The notes under the pieces are model-generated. The model worked only from the letters and a program-made list of their open reading frames with translations. It was not told the origin of the DNA and did no database searches. Shown piece after piece: positions 36,846-56,479 of a stretch of DNA of 64,000 nt. Origin of the DNA: Heterocephalus glaber (Eukaryota > Chordata > Mammalia > Rodentia > Bathyergidae); the NCBI RefSeq assembly GCF_000247695.1, contig NW_004624864.1:5033382-5097381 (forward strand), read 5' to 3'. Each line of letters begins with the position of its first letter. Position 1 is the stretch's first letter. Both the position numbers and the translations under genes were made by a program.

Positions 36846-37799
36846 TAAATGTTCATTAGTCTTTCACACCTAATCTATCACAATTTGTGACTTGGAAACA
36901 TTTTATTTATAGATTGAGCAATATAGGTTAGCTTTAGTGAAAAATAATTGTAAATTTTCCCTCTTTATTTTATTTTTAACATACTAAAGTATTTCCAAAA
37001 GTGTGGAATTTCCCTCTGTGGTATCCAAGAAACAGATTATACTCTTAAGGTCTCACAGGTTTGTCCCTGTGTCCTTCAGGGGGGATCAAACCAGTGCCAC
37101 AGTGGAACCCTCTACAGAGAATGTGCATTAGAAGACTGAAATTGTAGGGTGTTTGTCTCAACAAAATGTATTTCAGAAACCAAGTTTCTTTGCTATATAT
37201 ACTTATTATTGCATAATAGTAAATACTTAAGACTTTGATATGGAAATATCAGTGAAAATGTATAATAAAACCATAGTCTCTTTGAAGATAGAGTCAAAAT
37301 GATTTTTTCACTAGTTTTAAGGTCCTCTAAGAAATCTTTCTTGAGGTTTCTGACCATCAGTGTTTCTCTCCTGTGAATTTTGTTCTTCCTTTGGTAGTAA
37401 GGTGTCAGTTTCACTCAAAGCTACAGGAGCTAACCAAACACCCTAAAAAAAAATTAATGAACTAAGTTTAAAAGAATCCAACATAGGTGAGATGCTATGT
37501 ATATAATATAGTTCTTTATGTCTTTACATTCCATAAAATTCACAAGCATTTACTGTAGATATCAAACATGCTCACTAACTGTGACATGTCAACTTAAGAA
37601 CCACTTAGCAGATTAAAAGTCCTGGGTGTGCTGTAGATTACTGACATGTCATCCAGCAAATTGAGAGAAAAGTCCCGCCCTGGATGTGGGCGGCACCAAC
37701 CAGTAGGCTTCTAACATGAATGGATGTGAAAAGAATAAAAGGAAGTGTTCCTGTCTTGGAAGGCCACAAATTGTCAAGATTCCCATTGGATATTCATCT
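36846..37799. other. Non-coding; possible ancient repeat at 37575-37745
   Basis: Most of it is unrecognised. 37575-37745 ('gacatgtcaacttaag', 'gtgggcggcaccaacc', 'agaataaaaggaag') resembles an ancient mammalian interspersed repeat whose family name I cannot give with confidence. It lies immediately upstream of the KRAB segment. Confidence 0.35.
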
Positions 37800-37820
37800 T
37801 CAGTTTCTTCAGCTTTCTGA

Positions 37821-38025
<205 letters not shown>

Positions 38026-38299
38026 GATTGTGGACAGTGAATTTAAAGAAGGTAGTCTGTGGGGAAAAATCTTCAGATCTGTGAATTGTCAGTCTGCAGA
38101 TCAGAATTTAAATAAGAAAACCGGAGTATGTCCATGAGGAAGCCATGTGTGTATGGAAGTCCTCATTGGGTGTTCATCCAAAAATGTACCCCTCAGGCCT
38201 CACAATGGATACAAACTGTATGAGAATCAAGAACATGTAGAGAAGCCATGTAAATACAAGCAACATGAAGAACTATTGCCCCTTCCCCAGTCCTTTCAG

Positions 38300-44704
<6,405 letters not shown>

Positions 44705-44748
44705 CTGCACCTAGGTCCTCATCCACATACCATTCTGATAGTCTCCCT

Positions 44749-44754
44749 AATAAA
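44749..44754 (+). terminator. Polyadenylation signal of the zinc-finger pseudogene
   Basis: AATAAA about 45 bp after the terminal stop of the last finger frame. No poly-A tract follows in the genome. Confidence 0.6.
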
Positions 44755-44760
44755 TCCCCT

Positions 44761-45700
44761 ACCATACTTAAATATATATCGTGTATTAATTCTGCAATCT
44801 GTCTACAATGAGTAGCATGAAGCTGCATATGAAAATCTTACTCTCACTCTATTATTGCCATATGACTCGATGATAACATTGTGATAAAATCTGATTATTT
44901 TGAAATAAGAAAATGTGAAAAATTAGCATGTCAACATACTTTTTCTAGGTCCACAAATGATTCCAGTGTACAAATTGAAGTAGCACTTAGAGAGATGAAA
45001 CCTCAATGCAGCTCTTCCTTCTCTCTATGAACCTTGAGTTCTCCTCTCATCTGCAAAGCATTCATGGGCCCTCTTGCCCGGTTTTACAAGGAGGATCCTA
45101 TGTTTCATCACCTGACGTCACAGAGGCTTGCTAAGTTCCCTTGAATATTAGGTACCTATTAAAGGTGCATTGACTTTAGATTTAGTACAGTCAGCATTTG
45201 CTAGAGTCACTGATTCCCTGCAGTTCCACTGTGGCCTCTTGCTGTGGTCCTGGAGCTGCTATCAGCATCACAGCTGTTACTGATTCTTGTCTGATGAATA
45301 TATGTGAGCTCTTATTGGGGAAGTATCCGTATCACTAGTCATTTCTTAAGTTTTATTTTCATTGATTCCTATTAACATTTTACCATTAGGAAAAAGTGAT
45401 ATAAGGACCCCAAAGGTTCCCCTCCATTCCAGAAAAATCTTCCTACTTCCATCATTGTAGAGCACCTAGTTCATAATTGTAATAATCATCACAAAGTATA
45501 GATCATAAAAGTTTGCCTCTTGATTGATTAGCTTGAGCATTTCAAAGGGACAAGTAGACATCATCATCTAATTTAATAAATTATTATTGAGTTCTTTGTT
45601 GCAAAGCGTGACTTCCTCTTGTTCACAAACACTTCTTGTCAAAAATAAAAAGTGGATTCTAAATTTGCAAGGACAGGAAATCAAAATTCCATTGCATCTA
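44761..45700. other. Non-coding stretch downstream of the finger array
   Basis: No exon or repeat is recognised with confidence. Confidence 0.4.
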
Positions 45701-47199
45701 CCAATAGATGTAATGCTATGAGCAACTGCCTCTTTTTCCAAAGTTTGATGCCAAAACTGACTCTTGGTGAGTTAAAAGAAATTATATCAGCAAGTTGGCA
45801 TGGCAGATGCAAGCCTCCATCTGCCCAGGAAAAACAACAAATAGCAAACTAGCTAGAAATTATAGCATTCATAGTAGGACACCTGTGACCATTTATAAAC
45901 CTGCATGCACACAGTAGAACTAACCATGAAGATATCTGTAAAAGTGGAGGAAAACCTCATAGACAAATGCACTGAGCTCAGGACAGTTGCAATATCTGCA
46001 CATGGGCAGACATAGAGCAGGAGGATGGGAACTGTCTTTATCCATGACACAGTGGACACCATGTTCCTCCCCAATAAGGTGACTCTGTAGAGAGCACTGG
46101 CATCTCTTCCCTCTGAGGTCCCAAAAGTGAGCCTTGCTTTGGACCCCTGCAGTGGGAGATGCTGCTGCCCCACTGTCAGTAAGGAGCTGCTATTGTGTCA
46201 TCTCAGGGATAGAGATGCCACCTCCTTCTTAAAACACACAAGTGCCCTGACTGCAGAGATGCAACTTTTTCACAAACACCCTCCTTTCAGACCCCAGTTC
46301 CACAGTCAAATTGTGTGCCCTCTTGCCAGAAACATGAGAGCCACCCAATAGCAAGACAGTGCACATGCTAGCCCCTGGATTTCCAGCTGCACTGCATTCA
46401 CCCCAGCCCACAAGTGTGTGTGTCTGTGTGCACATATGTGTGCAAAAGCATGTTTCGGACAAATCCTGGCATAGTCTGAAAGTGACCTTAAGATATTCAG
46501 GTTGAAATTTCATTCCTCTTTTGATGTTATTAAGAAGTTGGGCATTTGGGAAATTATTAATTATAAGCACTTTGCCTTCACACACTCATGGTGTCCTTCT
46601 GAAGGAGGTCAGAAATCTCCTGACTCTTATGCTTTGTGAGAACATAGCTTTTGCATATTCTAGGGCCATTGAAGGACACTAAAAGATGCCATCTCTGAAA
46701 AATAAACCTTCAATCAGTGACTGCTTGTCACCTGCTTTTGCACTTCCCAACCTCCTAGATTGGGACAAATTCATATGGTTTATCAGTCACCCAGTGTAAA
46801 GCATTTTATTAAAGCTGCATGAAGAACCGGTACTCAGCAGCACTTACACTTTACTCCATGGCAATGATGGAAGCTATCAACACCCTGATCCTCAGGTCTG
46901 CAGCCCTTGCATGTGTGCTCATGCTTGGTCACTGCATGGGCACTGCCTATCAGCCACTGGGGTCACTTTCCCCTTAGTGTGCCTGGAGCCACATTCAGTG
47001 ACTGGAGCATCCCCCTTGGCAGTGATTTCACCACTAGGGGAAAAGGGTATGGAGCCCTGGCTGGTGACCACTTCTACAGCCCTCTCTGCTAACCAGAGTT
47101 GATCCTGGGGATCCCTGCAGTATCTATCTGCCAATGCTGACTCAAACCAATAGTGCCTCATGGAAGCCATCACAGTTCCCTCATTGCAGGAAAAGTCAC
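45701..47199 (+). other. Possible 5' region of the HAL1/L1 element
   Basis: A GC-richer block with landmarks resembling old L1 5' regions ('agcctccatctgcccaggaa', 'aacaacaaatagcaaac'). The similarity is weak, and the boundary with unique sequence is not visible. Confidence 0.3.
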
Positions 47200-50100
47200 T
47201 CTCCCCACTCAGAGAGGGCATTAACACTGTTCCACTGAGGAAAGGCTTTCCACAAGGAAGCCATGCAAAACAATCTACAAAGTGACCAGTTCATCAAATG
47301 TGAAACTATCAGTGAAATAAGGCAAAATGCATATGTACAAACTAAGAAAATTTATCTCCATTGGAGAACAAATACAATTTAAGTAATGTCTCCAAAGAGA
47401 AAGACACATGAGAATGGTCTGACACATAATTAAACAAGTTTTCAAGAATAACAGTGAATATTAAAAAAAAAAAATGAAGAGAACCTTTCACAAAATCAGG
47501 AAATCAATACATTAACAAATCAAGAACTGTAAGAGAAATCAAAGAATACAACACCTGAAAAATACAATAGAAATGATCATAAAGGGGAAAGAATCTGTGA
47601 CTCTAAGGCAAGCTATACAACCAAAGAAGAAAAATAATGAGTAGGAATGAAGAAAGGCCTATAAAAATTATGAGAGAGCATCAAGATAGCTAATTTCCTA
47701 TCATAGGAGTTAAAGAAGGAAAGAGAAAGTGAGAGGAAATTGATGTAAACATTAATGACCAGAAAGTGACCAAATCTAGAGAAAAATAAAAATATGCAAG
47801 TGCAGAAAGCTCAAATATGTCTAGTAAACATGTGCAAAGAAAACTACACTAGTACATATTTTAATCAAACTGTCAAACTATTGTTAAGGGAGTGATGCCA
47901 ATGAAATTGCAAAATAGCTACCTAACACTCTCATTTCACATGGATATGCCAAATACACACCTATTGATAAATCAATTCAATTGGGAGAATATCAGAGACC
48001 AATGGAGAGGATTCAGCCCACCAGAAAAATGAGAAAACATCCATATCAAATATTTAGCAAAACATGAGGTGAATTCTGTCATGGAACCTGTCCTGGTTGT
48101 GTCCTATAAAAGTGAGAAAGACATTGCTAACACTCCACTTCTCTATAGGGAGAGAAGGCTTTTGACCTCCCTGGATGAGAGAGAGAGAGAATATGCAGTT
48201 CCAGTTACAGTAAGCCTCTCCATAAGATCATAGAGTCCAGCCTCTGCGTGAATATCAGTATTTTCACAGATCATTCTCCCCTCCCAGCTGATTACAGACA
48301 GTGGCAGGTGAACATTCATTCTTAGGGTCACCATAAATGCAGAATTGGAGTGAAAGTGTAATATCCCACCACCTCCTTCTACATCCATATTCCGAGGGGC
48401 TCACAGGATACCACACATGCTTAGCTCCAGAGGCACTGAAAATACCAATCTGGACAAACAAAAGGAACTAAGAAGCAGTTTATATTCTATGGACTGATGG
48501 GTTTTGAGCCAGTTCTCCACTGGAGGCCAGCATCAGCACACTGAAAGAGATCATTTTTTTATCCAATGCAAACAACCAACATAAAAATGAAAGAAAGGGA
48601 AAAAAAGAGGGGCATTTATTCCAAATTTTAATAAAAAGATAAATCTCTAGAAACTGAGAAGGATGGAGTGAGATAGGTGATTCACCTGTCAGGAAATTCA
48701 AAACATGCTCATGAAAATGCTCACAGAGTTCTAGAGAAAAGGCTGGAATAAACTGGAAGTTTCAATGAAGAAAAGGTACAAAAAAGTCACAAATAGAAAT
48801 ACTGGAGCAGAGTGATTTTTACTGCTGAACTTAAAATTCAGTACAGAGATTCAATAGATGAGATCATTCAAAAATAATGATCTGAGAACCTAAATACAGT
48901 TAAACAGAAACTATACAATCTGAGGAGCAAAAAGGAAAAAACAGAGGATAATTTAAAAGACTTATAAGACAACACCAAGCTTAACTACATGTGTGTTTTC
49001 AGTGAGCCAGAAGGAAAGGAGAGATAGAGAAAAAAGGACAGATGTATAATGAAAAATAAGACAGAAATCATTTCAGGCCACAGGCAAGAACTAGAAACAA
49101 TCCAAAAAGAGCTCCCTGGGTTCACATCAAAATAGGAATGTGAAAATTTTAATACTGAAACTTAAAATTTGGGGAATCATCTCAGGAAAAAAGAACTATT
49201 GCATAGTAAGGAATCATCATAATGTTTTCAGAAGATTTTTCATTAGGAACCATGAAGAACAGAAGGGACTGAGATGACTTCCAAAATCTTAGAAAGAAAA
49301 ACACTTATCAATCATGACTGTGGTAGCCAGAAAATTTATCTCTTAAAATGGAGATTTTTACAAAGACCTCCTAAGATAGTACCAGATAGTTTATCTGCAC
49401 TAGAACTACCTTATAAAAATGCTAAAGGGCCGGGTGTTTTCATACATGACTATAATCCCAACACCCAGGAGGCTGAGGCACGAGAATCAACATGTTTTTG
49501 AGGCCAGCCTGGGCTACATAGTGAGTACAAGGCCACCCCGGGATACTGTCTCTGAAAACAAAAGAATCCTAAAGCTTGTTTTTCAAGCTAAAAGCAAAAG
49601 GTTGATAATTAGTGACATATGAGGTATAAAACTCAGTTATAAAAACACATTGTCAAATACAAAATATTTTTATGCTGTAGGGGTAGTGGGTTAATGAATT
49701 ATCTCTCTAGTTTAATTTTTTTAAACTAAGAAAATAAGCTACAATTATTTAATAAGGATGCAGATCATGAAAAAATTAAATTAACATATCAAAAATAGAA
49801 ACTACGAGAAGTGAGCAAAATGTAATTTACATATGTAATAAATGGTTATCAACTTAAAACAGCCACTTACAAACACAAGCTGTTTTATGTAATCCTCAGG
49901 GTAAACCCAAATGTGTATAACAGTTACATAAACCAAATAGGAAAGCTCCAGAAATACCATTACAGAGAACAATGAAACCACAAAGGAGGAAAGTAGTAGA
50001 GGAAGAAAACAATGGAGGGCCAACAAAACAACCAGAAAATAGTAGCAAATGCACACTATTAAGCCTATACCAATTAATAATTACTTTGAGTGTAAGTATA

Positions 50101-50460
50101 TTCAATTCTGCCAGCAAATGTGTGGAACTTTAATATTACTCAGACATTAATGGTAGACAACTCTGACACATGCAACAACATAGATCAACCCTGAAAGATA
50201 TTGGGCTAAGGAATCCTGATACAAAGTACACATTTTTAACCTCTATTTAACTGTACTCCTTGAACTTAAAAACACAGAGCCTCAGAAACTGATGAATGGT
50301 CCCAGGGTTACAGTGAATCAGGAGAGAATGCAACTGCTAGTAGCTATGGATTTTTATTGTGGTGATGGAAAATGTTCTGGAATGAGATGGTAGTCACAGA
50401 TGCTCAACTTTATGAATACACTAAAAACAAAACAAGTGTCTAACTTGAAAGTATGAATAT
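47200..50460 (+). mobile_element. Old HAL1/L1-type LINE, copy 1
   Basis: It contains L1 ORF1-like text at 48700-49330 ('gagcaaaaaggaaaaaacag', 'ttcattaggaaccatgaag') and the typical end-of-ORF1 segment 'aaatgctaaaggg', into which a B1 is inserted at 49433. A 3' UTR-like block at 50150-50460 ('tggtgatggaaaatgttctg', 'gaatacactaaaaac') follows without ORF2, which suits HAL1. No intact frame. Confidence 0.75.
49433..49562 (+). mobile_element. B1 SINE, sense
   Basis: Begins 'ggccgggtgttttcatac', with 'cccaggaggctgaggcacga' and 'gaggccagcctgggctacat'. It is flanked by 'atgctaaag' and 'atcctaaag', a likely target-site duplication within HAL1. Confidence 0.93.
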
Positions 50461-50464
50461 TAAT

Positions 50465-51620
50465 ATAGTAATCACATGGTAATAACAGTATCCTTATCTG
50501 AAGGATAATAATATTCCCAAGTGAAGCAATAAAGGAAACTTTAAAATGGAAAAGAAATAAACAATAGAAAACAGATGGGAATGATTGAGCACAGGGTTAT
50601 TTGAATTTAAATAGATTCATACTTTGGAAAAGGAAGGTATAAATTATGCAGTATGTATAAACACAAAAATACTTTTCAGTTTTCTTCTTGAAATAGATCA
50701 GTTTCAACAAAATTATAAAGGATAAAACTTCACCTTTTTAAAAACTTGATGACATCCACAGGGGAGAATACATAATGCAAACAATCACACCAAACCAGGG
50801 GAAATAGCATCATAAACTGAAGTTCCTACTGGTACCTACCAAAATAAAATCTTCTCTGCTTCGTGTTTAGCTACCAAAACCTCCTCACCTCAAGTAGGTT
50901 CAGAATCATCAGATAGAGTAATAGGAAAATAACTTAGTTTTGCAGAAAAGAGATTTGTGAATAAAACATTTTATGTATGTCCAATTTAATATATTGTTTT
51001 GGAAATTCTGGTGCCTGAAAATATTTCACCCTCAGAATTTAAAAATCTGACTGAACTTCATAGTATCCATAACATAATATTTTGATTCTTTTATTCTAGA
51101 CTTGATATATAGGAGAGACCTGATTCCTTTTATAATTGTACCAGCACATGCATGAATTTAAGAGATTTTAAAATTTGTTTTATCTCAAAAGTATTTTACT
51201 TATAACAGTATGATGATGTATGCAGATTCAACTCTACGTGAAATACAGTCTGTATTTGCTTAGTCTTAAAATAACTCCACAATTATCAATAACTGTATTC
51301 CAGCTGTCATAGGTCCATGAAGGGATGTAAACACATTAAGTATTGGACACTTACAGGATACCACATGCATGTGCAAGGAAGCCTGTACATTACAGATCAT
51401 TTACTGTCCCTTGTGCTAATTCTATGTTGTAACACACAAGTCCATTTTACATATAAGGAAAGGCAAAGTAAGGTTTAAATTCTGTTCACTCTGCCTCTTC
51501 CCAGTATATTTTTTCAGAGGACTCATCCCTTGGAATCAGATCACTGCTACAAATAGGTAATTTGCATTGTGATGAATCCAATAAATACTCTTAAGCAAAT
51601 GCTTGGTACAGTGCATTTCA
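50465..51620. repeat. Old duplicated segment, copy 1 (pairs with 56960-58050)
   Basis: Landmarks shared with 56960-58050: 'aataatatt' with the following A-rich stretch; 'aatctgactgaa(c/t)tt' (51045 and 57520); 'attcaa(c/t)tcta(c/t)gtg' (51225 and 57685); 'acaaataggtaatt' against 'aaacaggtaatg' (51552 and 57985). Strongly diverged. Confidence 0.6.
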
Positions 51621-51844
51621 TGACACTGCTAGTACTAAAGAAACAAAGAGTAAGAAATGTAATATGGAAAATTTCATTACTAGTTACTTAAGTGATTTTT
51701 ATTTATAGGAGTAATATAAAGCATTTTGAATCAGTCATGATGCTTAGGAATGTAATGTATACGGTCTGTAGTGGAATTTGAGCTTATAAGATTTCTATGT
51801 ATCAGTATTTTCTATGTCTGTAGAATTGTGTTTCATTTGTTTGT

Positions 51845-52025
51845 TTTCTACACTGAGATTTGAACCAACACCTTTGCACTGATCTACATTCCCATTCTCC
51901 TCACTCTTTTTGAGACAGAGTCTTGCTAAGTCATAAAGTTTCCCAAGGCTGTACTCAAATTGAAGTACTCCTGGTTCAGGCTCCCAAATGGCCAGAATGA
52001 CAAGTGTGTGCCAACAGGGCAGGCA
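51845..52025 (-). mobile_element. B4-type SINE (ID plus B1), antisense
   Basis: Read on the plus strand: an inverted ID-like part ('gagatttgaaccaacacctt', 'ctgatctacattccca') directly followed by an inverted B1 ('tttgagacagagtcttgc', 'gacaagtgtgtgccaacagg'). The fixed order ID then B1 identifies the composite B4 type. Old and diverged. Confidence 0.8.
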
Positions 52026-52040
52026 TTTTCATACAATTTT

Positions 52041-53105
52041 ACTCAATGGAACAAATTCTCTTTCCTAATAAGAACTGTAGTTGTTTCATAACCTCAACTG
52101 TACTACTGTAACAAATATTTTTTATGACTTTTTTCTAGGTCAGTCATAATATAGCATTGAAGCTCAGTTTTCTAATTACACAGTTGTAATAAAACAATAC
52201 AGAAAAGGTGCTGATTAAATTCTAATTGTGAAGGCATCCATTACTACAGTCACAGTTGAAAATATTTGACTTTGTGAAATTCTTACTCTAGCCAGCCCCA
52301 TTGTCACCACTTTTCCTGGTTAAAACAGGCTAGAGATGCAGGCCACTCCTTTCACATGCAGATGTAGCTCCTTTCTGCTTTAAAGTGTGGAGCAGCTCAC
52401 AGAGCAGGGAAATCAAAGTTCTGAGAATTTGGAGACAGAAATGGCATGTGGAAGTTGCCTCAAAACAATCTGGGCTCACTGCCTCTATCACAGAGAGAAT
52501 CCCAGTTCTGTATAAGATTCACTTTATACATCCAGAGACCCAGAGTGGCACTGAGTACTTCCTGCCTTCATGGTGTGTTTGTAGCAAGAACCCTGAAGGG
52601 AAAACAGTTGCTGCATCTGACCTAAATGCAGAATCTCCTGCTCACTGAGGCATTGAACATCACTATCACTTTAATCAGTGTACTTATATGACCTCTCACC
52701 ACTACATCTCTATTACCTGTGCTACACATGTAATCACATACACTGCATTTGATTGCATATCATCATATGTAATCTGTATCATGCTTTTCTTCTGGAATTT
52801 CAGGGACACAGATAAAGAAAGGAGCCAAGATATAGGATCTTGAAGATGATGTTATTCCACTATATATGTTTGCTAATATTATACTATTTGACCATTGATA
52901 TTTGTTGTCAGTCATTGATGAACTGTGTGAAGGAACTGATTTAAAGATACAAAGAGAAGATCAAGATAGATATTTAAGTTGGTAATCTAGCACAGGTGGA
53001 ATCCATTAAATTCTAGCTATTACAATGAGAACTGACTGATACAAAGGTTCTGTTACCATAGCCACCTAGCTCACAGCTGTACCCATAACTTCTGTAGTGC
53101 TGTTA

Positions 53106-53138
<33 letters not shown>

Positions 53139-53559
53139 TACACACAGGATCCTGGGCCCTCACTGTCCAGTACACCATGTGTCATACATAAAGAAGGTTG
53201 GGAAATTACACCTTGGCATTGTTGCCCCAAATCCCAGCTTCTCTCCCTGCACAAGTGCCCATGATTCCATCCTCAGCCCCATTTCTATTCTGTGGGAGAC
53301 ATAGATAACATATCAGTGTCATTGCCATTATACATATGTGTACGAGGTGGACCTGGTATCACAAAAGAGCCCCCTGTCAATGGTTGCAGAAGTGAGAGGA
53401 AAGGAGATTGTGAAAATTCCAGGAAACTTGGCCCCTGAATACTTCATGAACCTCATTACTGCCCTGGTCACTCACACATTATTGGCCCTGATGGCCCTGC
53501 TGTGCTCCCCTCCACTGACTGAAGCTGAGAGAACAGCGCAGAAGTGATTCCATTGACCC
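52041..53559. other. Non-coding stretch, no supported gene
   Basis: Apart from a CA repeat at 53105-53146 nothing is recognised. Part of 53160-53560 may be the 5' end of the second HAL1 copy. Confidence 0.35.
53105..53146. repeat. (CA)n microsatellite
   Basis: A run of CA dinucleotides with one A-rich interruption. Confidence 0.95.
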
Positions 53560-54206
53560 CTATGATGCAGAACCACCCTGTCTACCTGACAGAGTGCTCA
53601 CAATCCGCAATAAGGGAAAATCTTGCCCCTAATGAAACCAGCTTGTGAAGATTGGAAGAAAGAACCATTCCTTCAAATGAATAGATGTCATCATAAATCA
53701 GTAAGTGTCATAAATTTGAAATGAAGGGAAAAATAGTGAAGAAATATATCTCCACTGAAAAAAAATTCCTAGCAACTGTCCTTAAAGAAAAAGATAATGA
53801 TATGCTCTGCACATAAAAACTCTAAATAATTTATCTAAGGAAACTCAGAGAATTTTATTAGGGGAAGACAAAGAGATGATTTAATGAACTAAAAAATGAA
53901 TTTCAACAGAAAGATTGAAATCAGAAAGAAGAAATGTTAGATTAAAGAATCCAAAGAATGAAATAAAAATGATGAGAGAGAGAGGACATCAACAACAGAA
54001 TTAATAAAGGATATGAAAGAATCTATGAACTCTGAGAGGTTACTTAAAAATATGGAATCAAAATTGAAGAAAGAAAAAAATAATGAAAAAGAGTGAGTCA
54101 AACTCACAGGGTTTATGTGACATCAAGAAATAAAATTTACATCATAGGAGTTGAAAAAAATAAGAAGAAAAAGGATGGCCAGAAGGCTAATTTAAAGAAA
54201 TAACAT
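53560..54206 (+). mobile_element. HAL1/L1-type LINE, copy 2, first part
   Basis: It matches 47230-47760 in order: 'aatatatctccactgaa' against 'atttatctccattgg', A-rich ORF1-like text 'atgagagagagaggacatca', and 'cataggagttgaaaaaa' against 'cataggagttaaagaa'. Interrupted at 54206 by a younger L1. Confidence 0.75.
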
Positions 54207-55021
54207 CATTTGAGAGATGCAGATGAAAACAATACTGAGATTCCACCTCACCCCAGAAAGAATGGCTGCTATCAAGAAATCAACCAATAACATATGATGG
54301 CAAGGTTGTGGGGAGAATGGAATCCTTCTTCTTTGCTGATTAGAGTGCAGACTGGTGTAACCACTGTGGAAATCAATATGGAGATAACGCAAACAACTAG
54401 GATTAGAAGTCCCATTTGACCCAGCTATTCCTCTGCTGGGTATCATCCCAAAAGAATCATACCACAGTGATATATGCATACCTATGTTTATAGTGGCACA
54501 GTTTGTAATAGCTAAAACTCAGAAACAGCCCAAGTGCCCATCACCTGTAGACTGGATAAAGAAGGTGTTCTTTTTTAAAAAATAAAATGGAGTACTACTC
54601 AGCCGTAAAGAATGAGAAACTAGAGACATTTATAGCTCAATGGGTGCACATTGAGGCCATACTCTTCAGTGAAATTAATAGGACACATGTGTAAATATCG
54701 AATAGTTTCTCTGGTGTGAAAAACCAAAAGTGTAAATAAGAATCAAAATATATAATTGATACTGTGTAATAGAAAGAAAAGCTCTAAAGGAGTAGGGGAA
54801 GTGGGAGGGGTAGGGTAAAGCAAAGAAGGTAAAAGAAAAATATGAGAAAAGAAAAAATGAAGCAAAGTCTTTGTAAATAGGGAGGGGTATAGGGAGAGAA
54901 GGCATGGTAGGGGAATGGGGAAAAAATAAGAACCAAGCTACATTATATAAAGGTACAAGATCCAAATGATGGATGTAACTGTATTTTATACCTAAAATGT
55001 ACCAATAAACTTAATGGAAAA
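54207..55021 (+). mobile_element. 5'-truncated L1 3' end inserted in HAL1
   Basis: Starts inside the ORF2 3' part ('tccacctcaccccagaaaga', 'taaccactgtggaaatcaat', 'gcccatcacctgtagactgg'), continues through a purine-rich 3' UTR and ends 'aatgtaccaataaacttaat' plus poly-A. It is flanked by 'aaagaaataaca' at about 54194 and 55022, a clear target-site duplication. Confidence 0.93.
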
Positions 55022-55035
55022 AAAAGAAATAACAG

Positions 55036-55182
55036 CTAAGCTGAACATGACCGTACATGACTGTAATCCCAGCCCTTGGGAGGCAGAGTCTGGGGCATCA
55101 CTGTGAATTCGAGACCAGCCTGAATTACATACATTACTTTTTGAGACCCTGTCCCAAAAACTGAGAGAGAGAGAGAGAGAGG
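55036..55182 (+). mobile_element. B1 SINE, sense, with (GA)n tail
   Basis: B1 text ('gactgtaatcccagcccttg', 'gaattcgagaccagcctg', 'gagaccctgtcccaaaaac') ends in a GAGA tract. It is flanked by 'aataacagc' at 55027 and 55186, the target-site duplication, immediately beside the L1's own duplication. Confidence 0.92.
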
Positions 55183-55835
55183 AGCAATAACAGCCAAAAA
55201 GCTGCCACATCTGGAGAAATATATAAAAATTCAAGTGCAGTGCAGGAAGTGCAAAGATTTTCCAAAATTCCATCATAAAGGACTATACTAAGACAGAATA
55301 TAATCAAACTGTTGCAGTTATCACTTTCTGAGGGATGGCATCAGCAGTGTGGCAGAATTGGAAACTTCTGACATTTGTGTATACTTCCTGGGCCACATCC
55401 CTCAGAGTATTGCAGGAAAGGGTGAGGGACATGCAACTCACACTTCATCTCTGGAAGGAGCTTGTGCCTCACACTGCCAGGGGCTACTTGATGGCCTCAA
55501 TTATAAGAATTTACCCTGCAACTTAAATGAGCAAACACTAGTTTTATAGCAGAGAGACAGAGTTCGCTGGCTCATGAACCTTTGCTTTGGCTCATGCCAC
55601 TGGTAAATCCAGGCCTACCCATTCTTTCTGTAAACAAACTGGCCATACACCAAGTGCCACAACTGCCAAACTTTTCACTCAAGGTGTTATCTCTTCAATG
55701 AACTGGCTCTGAGAGTTGGTAAGGCTTTGCCTTAGTGAATGGTCTAAAACTACAGAAAACAAAGAGGTGGAGGCATTATTGCAGATAGGTAAGTTAATTA
55801 GGTATCTTGTAGGAAGTTAGGGCCAGCACAGGAGA
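55183..55835 (+). mobile_element. HAL1/L1-type LINE, copy 2, second part
   Basis: Resumes with text matching 47770-47885 ('ctggagaaatatataaaaat', 'caagtgcag', 'taatcaaactgt'). The match fades after about 55330. The remainder up to the LTR is not assigned with confidence. Confidence 0.55.
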
Positions 55836-56390
55836 AGCCAACATGGAAGACAATCAAGACAATCAAGACCCAGCATTGTAAAAGAAGAGGAAACTAGCAC
55901 ACCCATGTAGGATTAACAGCAGTGATTGATATTATAAATAGGTATCAATCACTTGGTGGGAGACCAAGATATTCCAAGAAAGACCCCTGACCCACCCTTT
56001 TCCACAGAAAATCCTTGCTTATTCCTTGCATGCTTGCTACATGACTTGTTTCCCCATTGGATCCCTGTTTAATCAATATTACCTAAGCAACTATACTTGT
56101 CATAATCTTATTGGTTGTTCATAGTTCTGTTCACCTCATGATTTCTCATTGGATTAATATTACCTAAGTGACTGTACTTGAAATCTCACTAGTTGACTAC
56201 AGCTTCTTCCCACATTGACCCACCTTGAACCTGCCTCATCTCCTGGCTTTGTCCCATAAAACAACTTTGAGAAGTTGGGTTAGTGGGCAACCCACTTTCT
56301 GGTCCCCCTTCTGTCTCTCTTAGACAGAAGCTTTCTTTCTTTCAATAAATGTTTCCTATTTTTAACCTCTATTATTCCTAGAATTTATTC
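55836..56390 (+). mobile_element. Solo LTR of a class I ERV
   Basis: It has an LTR layout: AT-rich U3 with a duplicated element (56076-56099 and 56157-56180), a CCAT/ATTGG-rich segment, a TATA-like 'cccataaaac' at about 56253, a CT-rich 'ggtcccccttctgtctctct' at about 56302, and 'aataaatgtttcc' polyadenylation sequence at about 56344. It separates the two HAL1 parts. The LTR ends are not certain and no internal viral sequence is attached. Confidence 0.75.
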
Positions 56391-56479
56391 TTTGATTTTA
56401 GAAAATAGGAACTCACACTTTGAATATCTATCAGGGTTGAGAGTTACAGCTTTTACTCCTATATCACTTCAATATCATA

